A stretch of 29,986 nucleotides of DNA from Candidatus Peribacter sp. UBA2144 (GCA_002328295.1 DCXE01000080.1:1-29986), one strand, 5' to 3'; positions 6,724 through 15,241 are shown, numbered from the stretch's first letter. Translations and numbers: made by a program. The notes: generated from the sequence alone by a model not told the origin.

Positions 6724-8164
6724 TTCCCTCACCATTGCTCAGGCACACAAGAAACTTAAGGCAAAGAAGCTTAGTTCCGAGGAATTAACACGCGCTTGTA
6801 TAGAAAGAATAGAGAAGGTTGATGATAAATTAAATTCAGTTATTTACAGGAATTTCGATCGAGCCCTAGAGTCTGCCAAAAAGATTGATAAGGAAGGAAA
6901 GTTCTCTCATCCTTTAACGGGAATCCCCTATCTTGCAAAAGATATTTACTGCGAAGAAGGAGTACCAACTACAGCTAGTAGTAATATTTTGAGGGAGAAG
7001 GATTATTCACCTCCATTTGATTCAACTGTAACTTCTAAACTTAAATCGGTTGGAGCTATCAGTATGGGTAAAGCTAACTGTGATCAGTTCGCTCAAGGAA
7101 GTAGCAATGAAACCTCATGTTATGGACCAGCTCTTAATCCTTGGAATACAGATTTCGTTCCAGGTGGAACATCCGGAGGATCAGCTGCCGCAACAGCTGC
7201 CGATGAATGTATTTTTGCAAATGGAACGGATACGGGAGGATCAATAAGACAACCTGCTTCTCTTTGCGGGTGTGTTGGTATCAAGCCTTCTTACGGCAGA
7301 GTAAGCCGTTACGGTGTGATGGCAATGACAAGCTCGCTGGATACAATGGGGGTCTGCACAAAAACTGTTGAAGATGCAGCAATTTATCTAGGAACCGTCG
7401 CAGGAAAAGATGATTTTGATGCAACAACATCAGAAACTGACGTTCCTGACTATACCAAGGCTCTTACAGGCGATGTGAAAGGTATGACTTTCGGTCTTCC
7501 GAAAGAGTATTTCATTGATGGTATGGACGGAGAGGTCGAGACATCAATCCGTGAAGCTGCAAAAATCTTGGAAGGCTTAGGCGCAACCATCAAAGAAATT
7601 TCTCTTCCACACACCAAATACGCAGTAGCAACTTATTACATTATTTGCCCATCAGAAGTCAGCTCCAACATGGCTCGTTACGATGGAATTAGATACGGAC
7701 ATACAGAAGAAGCCAATGACCTTATTGAATATTACTTCAATGTGCGATCAGCAGGATTTGGAGATGAAGTTAAAAGGAGAATCATGATTGGAACTTACGC
7801 TCTCTCTGCAGGCTATTATGATGCTTATTACAGGCAAGCCCAAAAAGTAAGGACTCTTGTTAAAGATGATTTCGCAAAAGCTTTCGAGGAAGTCGATGCC
7901 CTACTTACTCCAACTTCACCATATCCAGCATTTAAAACAGGAGAAAAAATGGATGATCCAGTACAAATGTATCTTGCTGATGTCTTTACAGTTCCGGCTT
8001 CACTCGCTGGCATCTGCGGATTAAATGTAACTTGCGGATTTACCAAGTCGAAACTTCCAATTGGACTCCAGATACTTGGACCACAGTGGGGAGAAGAAGT
8101 GATATTCAAAGCAGGAGACGCGTTTGAAAAAGCTGTAGGCTTGAACGATAAGCCGAAGCTTTAA
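6716..8164 (+). CDS. gatA: Asp/Glu-tRNA amidotransferase subunit A, start codon non-canonical
   Basis: Amidase-signature subunit that releases ammonia from glutamine for tRNA-dependent amidation. The first ATG (6989) is too late. Family sequence is readable upstream in the same frame: LTIAQAHKKLKAKKLSSEELTR and LTGIPYLAKD with the catalytic lysine (codon 6938). The frame is open from 6602, but before 6977 it has no ATG, GTG or TTG. Only ATC (6716) and ATT (6734) are near-cognates. Starting at 6716 gives 482 residues, the normal length, with Lys75 and nucleophile Ser176 in TDTGGSIRQP. The cis-serine position of GGSSGGS is Thr152 (GGTSGGS). A sequence error or decay at the hexamer array is also possible. 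Confidence 0.88.
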   Translation: MPNSLTIAQAHKKLKAKKLSSEELTRACIERIEKVDDKLNSVIYRNFDRALESAKKIDKEGKFSHPLTGIPYLAKDIYCEEGVPTTASSNILREKDYSPPFDSTVTSKLKSVGAISMGKANCDQFAQGSSNETSCYGPALNPWNTDFVPGGTSGGSAAATAADECIFANGTDTGGSIRQPASLCGCVGIKPSYGRVSRYGVMAMTSSLDTMGVCTKTVEDAAIYLGTVAGKDDFDATTSETDVPDYTKALTGDVKGMTFGLPKEYFIDGMDGEVETSIREAAKILEGLGATIKEISLPHTKYAVATYYIICPSEVSSNMARYDGIRYGHTEEANDLIEYYFNVRSAGFGDEVKRRIMIGTYALSAGYYDAYYRQAQKVRTLVKDDFAKAFEEVDALLTPTSPYPAFKTGEKMDDPVQMYLADVFTVPASLAGICGLNVTCGFTKSKLPIGLQILGPQWGEEVIFKAGDAFEKAVGLNDKPKL

Positions 8165-8165
8165 C

Positions 8166-8672
8166 TTAAGTCACAGCCATCATCTGACTTGCTTCTACTC
8201 TTGCAGCAAAAACATTTTCGATTATTTCATCGCACAATTCAGCAGAATGGACTGAATCTATTAAGTTTTTCGCCCGCGCTTCAAGAGAGGTTATGTCCAC
8301 TTCCAAAGGACACACTTCAATCATTCTTCTTAATACTGTTTCAATTTCCTTTTTAATTTCTGCTTTTAAATCGGACATGTAATCATAGTTTGGATCTGTT
8401 ATCAGGTTTGAATGTACACTATTTAACCACGGATGATTTATTCCAAATTTCGAATTTCTAAATCCACTAACATTACCTCTGCTAATAATGTAAGTATGTT
8501 CTGCGTAAGGATTTGGATTCCTTTCAAAGTCTGCAAGCATCGCACGTTGCTCTTCGAGTAACTCCCTAAGTGGTTTTAATATAACCTCATATCTAGTTCC
8601 ACCTGCGGTCCGCAGATTAAGTGGAGGCTCTGTATCCAATATACTGCCAGCTCCTGGTTTCTTGGCAATCAT
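8166..8672 (-). CDS. hypothetical soluble protein
   Basis: I do not recognise this 168-residue protein. It has a Gly/Pro-rich start, a helical stretch with LKPLRELLEEQRAMLADFERN (about 32-53), an aromatic middle (YIISRGNVSGF, NHPWLNSVHSN) and a long helical C-terminus. There is no signal or membrane segment. It converges on gatA with one base between the stops. TAGGAT (8681-8686, minus) ends 8 nt before the ATG, which fits the leaderless pattern. No partner gene is obvious. Confidence 0.6.
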   Translation of the reverse strand: MIAKKPGAGSILDTEPPLNLRTAGGTRYEVILKPLRELLEEQRAMLADFERNPNPYAEHTYIISRGNVSGFRNSKFGINHPWLNSVHSNLITDPNYDYMSDLKAEIKKEIETVLRRMIEVCPLEVDITSLEARAKNLIDSVHSAELCDEIIENVFAARVEASQMMAVT

Positions 8673-8810
8673 TTGTAATGATCCTACCCACCATATAATT
8701 AAGTGGCACTTGATAAGGAAGAGAAACTATATCTAACTATCTTTTTGGCTTACATTAGCCTCAAACAAAGTATTGATGACACGCTTTGTTTAATATTCTT
8801 GTCACCATAA

Positions 8811-8908
8811 AGAGGAATCAGAAGATGCAGATGATTCAGAGGAATCAGAGGATTTATTTATTTGTCTCTTCTGCTTCTTCTGTTTCTTCTGTTTCTTCTG
8901 TTTCCTTC
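8811..8908. repeat. palindromic array of 9-mers, copy 2, encodes a protein tail
   Basis: The left arm 8811-8852 repeats CAGAGGAAT. The right arm 8865-8908 repeats TTCTGTTTC four to five times. The 3' end of the neighbouring minus-strand gene reads through the right arm, giving three NRR repeats and SRR, and stops (8858-8860) in the loop between the arms. Confidence 0.85.
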
Positions 8909-10624
8909 AACAATTATTACAATAACCGCAACAAAAAGAGTGACAACACTAATCCAGTTCCCTGCTCTTTGCCAAGCCGGAATCTTCCATGTCGTTTTTT
9001 GACCGCTGAGGAATAGGCTGGCATTCTCTCCGTCCTCAGAAAGTATACGATCGCCTGGTTTGCATTCATTTGCTTCCGGATACTGGAGGCACGCGGGATT
9101 GTAGATATTGAATTTCCCATCAGCCTGAACTGCAGGTGCGCCTCCTGTTATGGGATTGCTTTTGAAAATATCTGTTTGCCAGAAAAGTGACTCGTAACAA
9201 TGTATGTGGTTGCTACCAGAAAAAATTGGAATCAGTTCTTCCAGTCCTCCCTTTAGCATCAACATTTGCGTAACATCTTTGTCCTTAAAGTCTTGATACT
9301 GACCCACAAGTTCACGGTGTGTCTTGACCGGCATTACGCGCGGGAGTTCTTCTGTTTTCATTAATGGATAATACGCAATCGCAAACGCAATAACTGTAAT
9401 TAGTCCGGCACTAATTGAAATAATTAATTCATTCTTTTTTATACTTGACCACTGCATTAACGCATAAACTCCAACCGCAGTAAGAATAAATGAAAACGGA
9501 TACAAGAATCTAACATTGATGTGAAGCGACTTGAAAATCGGAAGTCCTTCTAATGGTGTTACAAGAATCCCAAAGCCCCGTGCTAATTGTGCAAAGAAGT
9601 TTATGAAAAACAATGCAATGATTGCACTTAGCACTAGCATTGAAGCCTGTGACTTGAATTTACTTTTATTTTTCCAAAGAAGATAAAGCCCAATTACGAT
9701 TCCAATTAAGACAATTGGAGAAAGATAAAGACTGTGCTCATGCGTTGCTCTATCCGGCATTCCAATGAAGCTAAAGAGTTCAGGCATCTGAGGAATCGCC
9801 CAAAAAGCCTTAGCCATGTATTCGAGCGGACAGCCGTCTGTAAATCTTTCGAATGGCATCGTACGCGGAATAAAACGCATAAAGCTCCAAACGGCCATAA
9901 GCTTGCTTAAGTTAATGAGGATAGCCCCAAGTCCGCATGCGGCTAATCTTATTGCGAGCGCTTTTAGTCGACCTTTCGATGAATTTAGGATTAATTCGAA
10001 CGGCAAGAAGATTACAAACGCTGCAATCGCCATCAATGCTACGCTGTATCCTCCGCTGTACATTATGAAAGCTGATACTAAAGCGAATATTGATGCTTTA
10101 GTAATTAAAGATATAACTGAACATTCTCGTCGGTCAAAAATTATCCAAAGAAGAAGTCCGATAAGCGGCATTCCAAAAAATACCAAGTGCCCCGCAATCA
10201 TGTGCATCAAATAAAATCCCTGAGCAATAATTATCAGCGCGAATACATGCGACCATTGTTTGTTTAGTTTGATGATATCTTTTCCAAACAAGTACCACCC
10301 AAAATATCCAACTGACATTGTAAGCAACATGCTAAGTTGCGATGCTCTCCAAATATCCATGCCCGCAATTACAAGAAACTGCGGAAGTGAGTAGAACAAG
10401 TCTTGAGGGTTCCCAAATTGCGGAACTCCTCCACAGAAATGCGGAGTGAAGTAGAAGATGTTTAACCCCTGTCGAGCAAAATGCCATTGCCCAGCGTGAA
10501 GACGTGCGAAGAAGTAAACAAAATCATGACCAAGAATTCCGTTGAAGTTTAGGAACCAGAAGAAAATGCACAGAAAAACTGTGAATATCGCAACGAAACC
10601 CAAATGGAGCTTCTTTAAGTTCAT
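8858..10624 (-). CDS. multi-pass membrane protein, YfhO/GT-C-like
   Basis: 588 residues with an N-terminal signal-anchor helix (9-29) and about ten further hydrophobic segments. The first outside loop has GHDFVYFFARL and then CGGVPQFGNPQDLFYSLPQFL, reminiscent of YfhO and other GT-C membrane glycosyltransferases with an early acidic residue and a GG-P-F-NP motif. A soluble region lies at about 435-555, before a last membrane helix. The final 16 residues are the basic tail EGNRRNRRNRRSRRDK, created by the 9-mer repeat array. TATCCT (10632-10637, minus) ends 7 nt before ATG. A role in adding sugars to lipid-linked or surface glycans is inference. The donor and acceptor are unknown. Confidence 0.8.
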   Translation of the reverse strand: MNLKKLHLGFVAIFTVFLCIFFWFLNFNGILGHDFVYFFARLHAGQWHFARQGLNIFYFTPHFCGGVPQFGNPQDLFYSLPQFLVIAGMDIWRASQLSMLLTMSVGYFGWYLFGKDIIKLNKQWSHVFALIIIAQGFYLMHMIAGHLVFFGMPLIGLLLWIIFDRRECSVISLITKASIFALVSAFIMYSGGYSVALMAIAAFVIFLPFELILNSSKGRLKALAIRLAACGLGAILINLSKLMAVWSFMRFIPRTMPFERFTDGCPLEYMAKAFWAIPQMPELFSFIGMPDRATHEHSLYLSPIVLIGIVIGLYLLWKNKSKFKSQASMLVLSAIIALFFINFFAQLARGFGILVTPLEGLPIFKSLHINVRFLYPFSFILTAVGVYALMQWSSIKKNELIISISAGLITVIAFAIAYYPLMKTEELPRVMPVKTHRELVGQYQDFKDKDVTQMLMLKGGLEELIPIFSGSNHIHCYESLFWQTDIFKSNPITGGAPAVQADGKFNIYNPACLQYPEANECKPGDRILSEDGENASLFLSGQKTTWKIPAWQRAGNWISVVTLFVAVIVIIVEGNRRNRRNRRSRRDK

Positions 10625-10645
10625 CGTAGTTAGGATAGCAGGTTT

Positions 10646-11143
10646 TTACATTGATGACCGCTCAGGCACTTCTATCACATTAGGCTCATGTCCTGTGGCT
10701 TTTAAGAATTTCTCTAATCCTTCGTGTTTTATAACCAATGTAGCCGTATTCACAAGTGGATGACATTGCAGAGCATCCGCATTCCAAATGGCTTCGTCAA
10801 ATATCAAACTAACCCGGTGGTCCAAATCATTTATAAGCCCAAGTACCGTGACGGCACCTGGTTCCAATCCCAACCGATCCATCAGACGCTCCGGCGAGGC
10901 AAAACTTAATTTACTCTCCCCAAGAACTGAGCTTAAAGCTTTTAAATCCACGCTTTTGTCATACCCGACAACCACCAAAAAGTGCTTGTCGCCTTTTTTG
11001 TTCCTAAGCAATAAATTCTTCGTATGAGCACCAGCCATATCCGGCGTGAGCTCTTCTGCCTCTTCGCAAGTAAACACCGCAGGATGCTCAAACTTCTCGA
11101 ATTCTATTTGGTGCTGTTCGAGGAATGAGTAGATATCAGACAT
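10646..11143 (-). CDS. prolyl-tRNA editing (YbaK/ProX-type deacylase) protein
   Basis: Free-standing trans-editing domain that hydrolyses mischarged aminoacyl-tRNA, in this subgroup probably Ala-tRNA(Pro). The 165 residues cover the whole YbaK/EbsC fold. AHTKNLLLR (39-47) has the conserved catalytic Lys42. FLVVVGYDKSVDL, SFASPERLMDRLGLEPGAVTVLGLIND and the late CHPLVNTATLVIKHEGLEKFLKATGHEP are typical of PrdX/ProXp-ala proteins. The exact tRNA substrate cannot be read from sequence. No clear SD or -10 spacing was found. It is followed by the membrane protein gene after 21 nt, so the two may be cotranscribed. Confidence 0.9.
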   Translation of the reverse strand: MSDIYSFLEQHQIEFEKFEHPAVFTCEEAEELTPDMAGAHTKNLLLRNKKGDKHFLVVVGYDKSVDLKALSSVLGESKLSFASPERLMDRLGLEPGAVTVLGLINDLDHRVSLIFDEAIWNADALQCHPLVNTATLVIKHEGLEKFLKATGHEPNVIEVPERSSM

Positions 11144-11246
11144 GTCACCATGGTATCAGTAATAAGATGGTTTAGAGACAGAAAACAATCTATTGTCTTT
11201 TTGTTGCCATTTGAGCTAATTTTAAGTAAGTTTGTCCCTGCCTTAC

Positions 11247-11323
11247 GGGGTTGTAGCTCAATTGGTTAGAGCATCCGCCTGTCACGCGGAAGGTTGCGAG
11301 TTCGAGTCTCGTCAGCCCCGCCA
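11247..11323 (+). tRNA. tRNA-Asp (anticodon GUC)
   Basis: The acceptor stem GGGGTTG pairs with CAGCCCC. D-arm GTAGCTCAATTGGTTAGAGC. The anticodon stem TCCGC/GCGGA encloses loop CTGTCAC with anticodon GTC. T-arm GCGAG-TTCGAGT-CTCGT. Discriminator G, and CCA is encoded in the genome. 77 nt, all arms complete. Confidence 0.97.
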
Positions 11324-11370
11324 TACGAAACGCAATTACTGAATATAAAGAAGTAGATTTTTTTATAGAA

Positions 11371-11396
11371 AATCGGTCCGCCTAGGCGAACCGATT
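11371..11396. terminator. bidirectional hairpin between tRNA-Asp and cupin gene
   Basis: AATCGGTCCGCC-TA-GGCGAACCGATT, a 12-bp stem with one mismatch. On the minus strand it is followed by a short T-rich run, so it can end the cupin transcript. On the plus strand it lies 47 nt past the tRNA. Confidence 0.6.
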
Positions 11397-11429
11397 ATAT
11401 GTTGAGCGCGATTTCCCCGATGTGGAGTA

Positions 11430-11831
11430 TCAGCTCTTTTTCTCTGGCAATACTTCGTCATGTTCGTGCTGAAACGGCAGGATCAAGATGAGCACTTTCA
11501 TGTGGCCGAGACCCTGATGCATGCAACCGGGCTTGATGCCCATGCCCTGCCATGCCTTCACTGGCTTCTCCACGCCGTCGACTTTGATTCTCGCGTCGGC
11601 CCCTGCTTCCAGCACGATGTACACTTCTGTCGCTACTGGATGTGCATGCTCTTTTGTGTCGTTGGTGAATTCAGTGTAATGAACCTGCACTCCGAACCCA
11701 AAGAGCGGCAACAGTGCTCGACGCGACAGACCGCAGTGATGTTTGACTCCCTTGAGGCCAAACAATTCCATAAACACCCACAGGTCGCCTTTTTCGATAA
11801 GGGAACCTGTTTCCATATCTGACTTCTGCAT
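11430..11831 (-). CDS. cupin-fold protein
   Basis: 133-residue single-domain cupin. The metal-site motif is HYTEFTNDTKEHAHPVATEVYIVLE (about 51-75), with His-x-His and a downstream Glu. Then come GIKPGCMHQG and a final beta strand KVLILILPFQHEHDE. Substrate and metal are unknown. Small cupins of this type include sugar isomerases, dioxygenases and binding proteins. It has a textbook SD (AAGGAG, 7 nt spacing). Base composition is clearly higher in G+C than its neighbours: two central 60-base stretches (11521-11640) are 63% and 55% G+C. Both points suggest acquisition from another lineage. It lies alone between two hairpin regions. Confidence 0.75.
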   Translation of the reverse strand: MQKSDMETGSLIEKGDLWVFMELFGLKGVKHHCGLSRRALLPLFGFGVQVHYTEFTNDTKEHAHPVATEVYIVLEAGADARIKVDGVEKPVKAWQGMGIKPGCMHQGLGHMKVLILILPFQHEHDEVLPEKKS

Positions 11832-11990
11832 TTCATGACTCCTTCTTAATCGGGGGTTTTATCTGCGCCCCCCATAGCGCTCCTCCCATTAGCTGCAACG
11901 CACAGCCACAAACAGGAGGAAGGCATGAGGGGTTAAATAATGTTAAAGAACTTTAGTCACCTAGGCCGATGAAGATACACATTATTAAAT

Positions 11991-13079
11991 CTACTGTACA
12001 TACAGAAGCGGATTCTTTTTGATCCCCCGCAACCTAACCTCGAAGTGAAGGTGGATTCCGGTTGCACCATACACAAGTCCTGTTCGCCCCATCCATGCAA
12101 TCATTTGTCCGCGCTTAACAATGTCTCCCTTTTCTACATAAAGCTCTTTGTTGTGTGCATAAAGAGTAATCAGATCATTACCATGATCGACCTCGATTAC
12201 ATTTCCAAATCCTCCATTCCATCCATAGTCTGAGCGAATGACTGTACCTGCTTCCGCCGCATAGATCGGACCCGCTCCTTTTTCCTGCATATCAAGTGCG
12301 TAGTGTCCTGCTCTGTAATATTGGGTTATAAAACACTTATCTGAGCATGGTTTTTGCAGAACACCTGAAGTAGGAGTTGGAGTGTACTTCTTTGGTGCTT
12401 CATCACGCGTTGGCTTGGAAGGTTTTACTGGAAGTTTTTCGGGGGGTTGGTCAGACGGAGTTGGAACTGACGGTTCAGCTGATGGTGCAGGAATCGGCTC
12501 ATCCGAAGCAGGCGGGGGATCTGCAGTTGCAATAAGCACAGGCTTTCCGATGATTGGAGTTGCACCGGGAATTATTAGCTCTTGTCCTGCAAGGATGAAT
12601 CCTCCTTTGACTTTATTTTGGGCAACTATTTCTTTTTGTTCAACTCCATAAAGCTCAGAAATTCCTATAAGAGTTTGTCCTCTGCTTACTGTGTGAAGCA
12701 CGCCGTCGACTGGAAGTATTAGGAGTTCATCTCCGGGTTGCATTACATCTGAACCTCCTAAGTCGTTAGCCCAACGAACTGTGTTCGCCGCTATGCCATA
12801 ACGGTCAGCAAGCTTCTCTACGCTGTCCCCTTCTTTGACTGTATGAAAAATGCCTTCCGCATATGCACGTCTGGAGCCTTGCTGAGATATCGATCCAGAC
12901 TTCATCAAAAATCCTTCTTCAACCAAAAGAAATTGCGAGGTTGCAATCGAAACTTCCTGAGGAGCAAGAGCCGCTTTGGGTACGTATGGCGGAAAAAGCG
13001 AACCTAATATAAAAACAAGTCCGCAAATCAATCGGACACGAACAGAAAGCCAACGGGCGGTGGACGAGGGCGCCATCAT
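11991..13079 (-). CDS. LysM-containing M23 metallopeptidase
   Basis: Envelope-anchored peptidoglycan hydrolase of the lysostaphin/LytM type. The 362 residues have an N-terminal membrane segment (about 13-33) and two LysM peptidoglycan-binding domains (79-123 and 129-171). A Pro/Ser-rich linker (187-240) leads to an M23 domain. The zinc site looks complete: His259 and Asp263 in GHYALD, His309 in LYAHN, His343 and His345 in HLHFEV. Cys245 and Cys249 could form a disulfide before the catalytic domain. It starts 2 nt after the DD-carboxypeptidase stop, as an operon. TATCAT (13084-13089, minus) ends 7 nt before the second ATG (13076), which may be the true start. Confidence 0.92.
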   Translation of the reverse strand: MMAPSSTARWLSVRVRLICGLVFILGSLFPPYVPKAALAPQEVSIATSQFLLVEEGFLMKSGSISQQGSRRAYAEGIFHTVKEGDSVEKLADRYGIAANTVRWANDLGGSDVMQPGDELLILPVDGVLHTVSRGQTLIGISELYGVEQKEIVAQNKVKGGFILAGQELIIPGATPIIGKPVLIATADPPPASDEPIPAPSAEPSVPTPSDQPPEKLPVKPSKPTRDEAPKKYTPTPTSGVLQKPCSDKCFITQYYRAGHYALDMQEKGAGPIYAAEAGTVIRSDYGWNGGFGNVIEVDHGNDLITLYAHNKELYVEKGDIVKRGQMIAWMGRTGLVYGATGIHLHFEVRLRGIKKNPLLYVQ

Positions 13080-13081
13080 AG

Positions 13082-13993
13082 TTATGATACATTAATGTTA
13101 TCCAGATCATCATTCTTAGTGCTAGTTTTATATTCAATTGCATCCAATATTGTCTTCATATCTTTATATCTTTGTGAAGAATAAAGAAGAACCACAAGAT
13201 ACGACTTGCCATCGAAATCCACCAAAGAGAATAGGCATTCTTTGGCAGCATTGGTTGTCCCCGTTTTTCCGGCTACCACTTTCGCCATTTCATCCAAAGA
13301 AGAACCATTAACATGCATGAGTGCATGAGTATGGACTAAATCTATGTAACTGCCCTGAACACTCCTTATGCGAGCGCCGCGCTTAGAAAGTTTTTCGAAT
13401 AGTTCTTCGTAGCTCATTACAAAAGCTGCAAGCCAGGCCATGTCCTGTGGAGTGGACCATTGTTCAAAGCTATCTAATCCAATTGGGTTTCTAAACCGCG
13501 TGTCTTTGAGTCCCAAAGCTTCCGTCCGTGCGTTCATCTCTTCGGCAAAAGCCTCGATAGTTCCGCTATGAAAAACTGCAAGCGTGTACGCCGCATCGTT
13601 GGCTGACGCGATTAAAACAGCCGAGAGTAAATCTTTAACGGTGAAATCTTCACCGACCGGAAGATAAGCAGTGTTACCTTCTATGCGAGCAGCTTTGTAT
13701 GGAATGGTTACAAGCTCATCCAGTTCATGATTTTCCAGAATAATGATAGCCGTCATTAATTTTGTTAGGCTCGCCATGGGACGGCGTACATCAATTTGTT
13801 TCCCATATAATTTTTGCCCACTTTTAGCATCCAATATCAAAACTCCGGAAGCAGAAAGTCTGTTCTTGATTTCTAATGGTTCAGACGGAGGCGAAATAGC
13901 TAAATTTTCAATCACAGGAACTACCTCATCCATCGACGGCAAAGAAACTGGAACAAGCCCAAACAAAAGCGCTGCGATAATTGAGCGATACAT
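13082..13993 (-). CDS. dacA: D-alanyl-D-alanine carboxypeptidase (S11)
   Basis: Penicillin-binding protein that removes the terminal D-Ala from peptidoglycan stem peptides outside the membrane. The 303 residues have a hydrophobic export signal (3-18) and all three active-site motifs: Ser75-Leu-Thr-Lys78, Ser130-Ala-Asn132 and Lys243-Thr-Gly245. GVLILDAKSGQKLYGKQID and NARTEALGLKDTRFRNPIGLD are family blocks. It is shorter than E. coli PBP5 and lacks the C-terminal beta domain and amphipathic anchor. It is cotranscribed with the LysM/M23 gene downstream. TATTCT (14001-14006, minus) ends 7 nt before ATG. Confidence 0.94.
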   Translation of the reverse strand: MYRSIIAALLFGLVPVSLPSMDEVVPVIENLAISPPSEPLEIKNRLSASGVLILDAKSGQKLYGKQIDVRRPMASLTKLMTAIIILENHELDELVTIPYKAARIEGNTAYLPVGEDFTVKDLLSAVLIASANDAAYTLAVFHSGTIEAFAEEMNARTEALGLKDTRFRNPIGLDSFEQWSTPQDMAWLAAFVMSYEELFEKLSKRGARIRSVQGSYIDLVHTHALMHVNGSSLDEMAKVVAGKTGTTNAAKECLFSLVDFDGKSYLVVLLYSSQRYKDMKTILDAIEYKTSTKNDDLDNINVS

Positions 13994-14094
13994 CCGACGT
14001 AGAATAGGCGGAGTGAACGAGTTGTTGAAGTGATTATTCTAAGTTTTAGTGTAACTAATAACACATTAGTCAAGAATTTTACCAACAAAGGTTA

Positions 14095-14172
14095 GGAACC
14101 AGAGGAAACAGATGAATCAGAAGAGAAATACTAAATAATATCCTCTGATTCATTTGCTTCTTCTGTTTCCTT
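14095..14172. repeat. palindromic array of 9-mers, copy 3
   Basis: The left arm 14095-14127 (CAGAGGAAA/CAGATGAAT words) pairs with the right arm 14141-14172 (TCTGATTCA, TTCTGTTTC). It lies between dacA and the ftsQ-like gene and overlaps the first two bases of the ftsQ-like stop triplet. Confidence 0.8.
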
Positions 14173-15085
14173 ATTTATAAACCACCCTATCCGACACTCT
14201 CAAATCAATATATTTCTTCACCTCTTCTGTATTGACACTTTTCAAGAATGTTCGATAACGCAGTAATTGCTCGTCCAAGGGCGATACCATGTCAAACCAA
14301 ATATCTATCCCCTTATCAAGATGAAGATGATACTCCTGTGCTCGTATATAGACTGTCCTACCTGCGATGGAATGACCGAATTGTTCTGACAATGCCTTTT
14401 CGGTTTCCGACATTCTTTCAAGCAATCTGGGCACAACAAGCACATCGCCTTCGACGGGACGAACTCCCCAATCGACAATGCCAATGACAGGTAATGATTT
14501 CGAATCTTCCGGCAACGGAACAATTACATATACTCCTTCGTCAGTTAAGTAATCAACCGTTGCTCCGGTCGAAGTTAGATCTGATTCCTGATCAGGATCT
14601 ATAATTTTTATTCGTGAAATAAGAGGATCCAATTTTATCTTTACACTTAATTCAGAAGGATAAAGTTTTGAAATACTTATATCTTCCAGATCTTTTATAG
14701 CATCTTCGAGAGTGCTTGCTACTTCATGAGTAGGCAGGAAGAAAAGATGTTTCCCAAAAAACGGTGTCAGAATTTTCTGGACTTCTTCTATGTCCAATCT
14801 GGAATCGAAGCGTACTACTTTAACTTCTCTTACTTGAATAAGCGGTGAAAATATTAATAAACCGAATCCAAGAAGTATAAGACCGAACAAGGTTATCAAA
14901 ATCCACCACATGCAAGATCGCCACCAGGACTTAATGGCTCTCTGACCTTTACGTTCGAATTTGTGTAGGAAATCTTTCCACCTGCTTTTCTTGTGCCTCC
15001 TCTTGTGTTTCTTCACCAAACGCTTCGTCATAGGAGTAACAGGGCGGTTATATCTCTTCGGCAAACGACGCGGCGGTTTTAACAT
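14171..15085 (-). CDS. ftsQ: FtsQ/DivIB-like cell division protein with POTRA domain
   Basis: Bitopic divisome protein that links early and late division proteins. The 304 residues begin with a very basic cytoplasmic tail (1-57, with KKHKRRHKKSR). A single membrane helix follows (about 59-79). Then comes an exported POTRA-like domain (82-155: QVREVKVVRFDSRLDIEEVQKIL ... KLYPSELSVKIKLDP). The C-terminal beta domain ends in LRVSDRVVYK, matching the FtsQ finish D-LR. It stands just upstream of dacA and the M23 gene, consistent with cell-wall growth and division. TACACT (15092-15097, minus) ends 6 nt before ATG. Confidence 0.85.
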   Translation of the reverse strand: MLKPPRRLPKRYNRPVTPMTKRLVKKHKRRHKKSRWKDFLHKFERKGQRAIKSWWRSCMWWILITLFGLILLGFGLLIFSPLIQVREVKVVRFDSRLDIEEVQKILTPFFGKHLFFLPTHEVASTLEDAIKDLEDISISKLYPSELSVKIKLDPLISRIKIIDPDQESDLTSTGATVDYLTDEGVYVIVPLPEDSKSLPVIGIVDWGVRPVEGDVLVVPRLLERMSETEKALSEQFGHSIAGRTVYIRAQEYHLHLDKGIDIWFDMVSPLDEQLLRYRTFLKSVNTEEVKKYIDLRVSDRVVYK

Positions 15086-15091
15086 GGTAAT

Positions 15092-15097
15092 AGTGTA
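15092..15097 (-). promoter_or_regulatory. -10 element of leaderless ftsQ-like promoter
   Basis: GC-TACACT, ATTACC, ATG: a 6-nt gap. It is one of seven occurrences of the GCTANNNT form before a start codon in this window. Confidence 0.5.
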
Positions 15098-15102
15098 GCC
15101 TA

Positions 15103-15214
15103 TTAGTTAACTAGTTTACTGGTTTCAAGTTTACTAGTTTCTTATTATTTGAAGAATCAAGCTAAAGCTATAAAAAACTTGCAACTAGTTAACTTGCAAC
15201 TAGTTAACTTAACT
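15103..15214. repeat. palindromic array of AGTTAACT/AGTTTACT words
   Basis: The left arm 15103-15143 repeats TAGTTTACT-like words. The right arm 15176-15214 carries CAACTAGTTAACTTG twice. The two arms are imperfect reverse complements. It fills the divergent gap between the ftsQ-like and GT4 genes, leaving only 27 nt before the GT4 start. Confidence 0.75.
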
Positions 15215-15241
15215 CGGAAATGTCAGCTATACTCCAAATCC

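Noticed and set aside
15149..15241. 31-codon upstream extension of the GT4 gene
   Set aside because: It encodes repeat DNA (LQLVNLQLVNL). The family begins at MNICIVADW and a -10 element lies just before that ATG.
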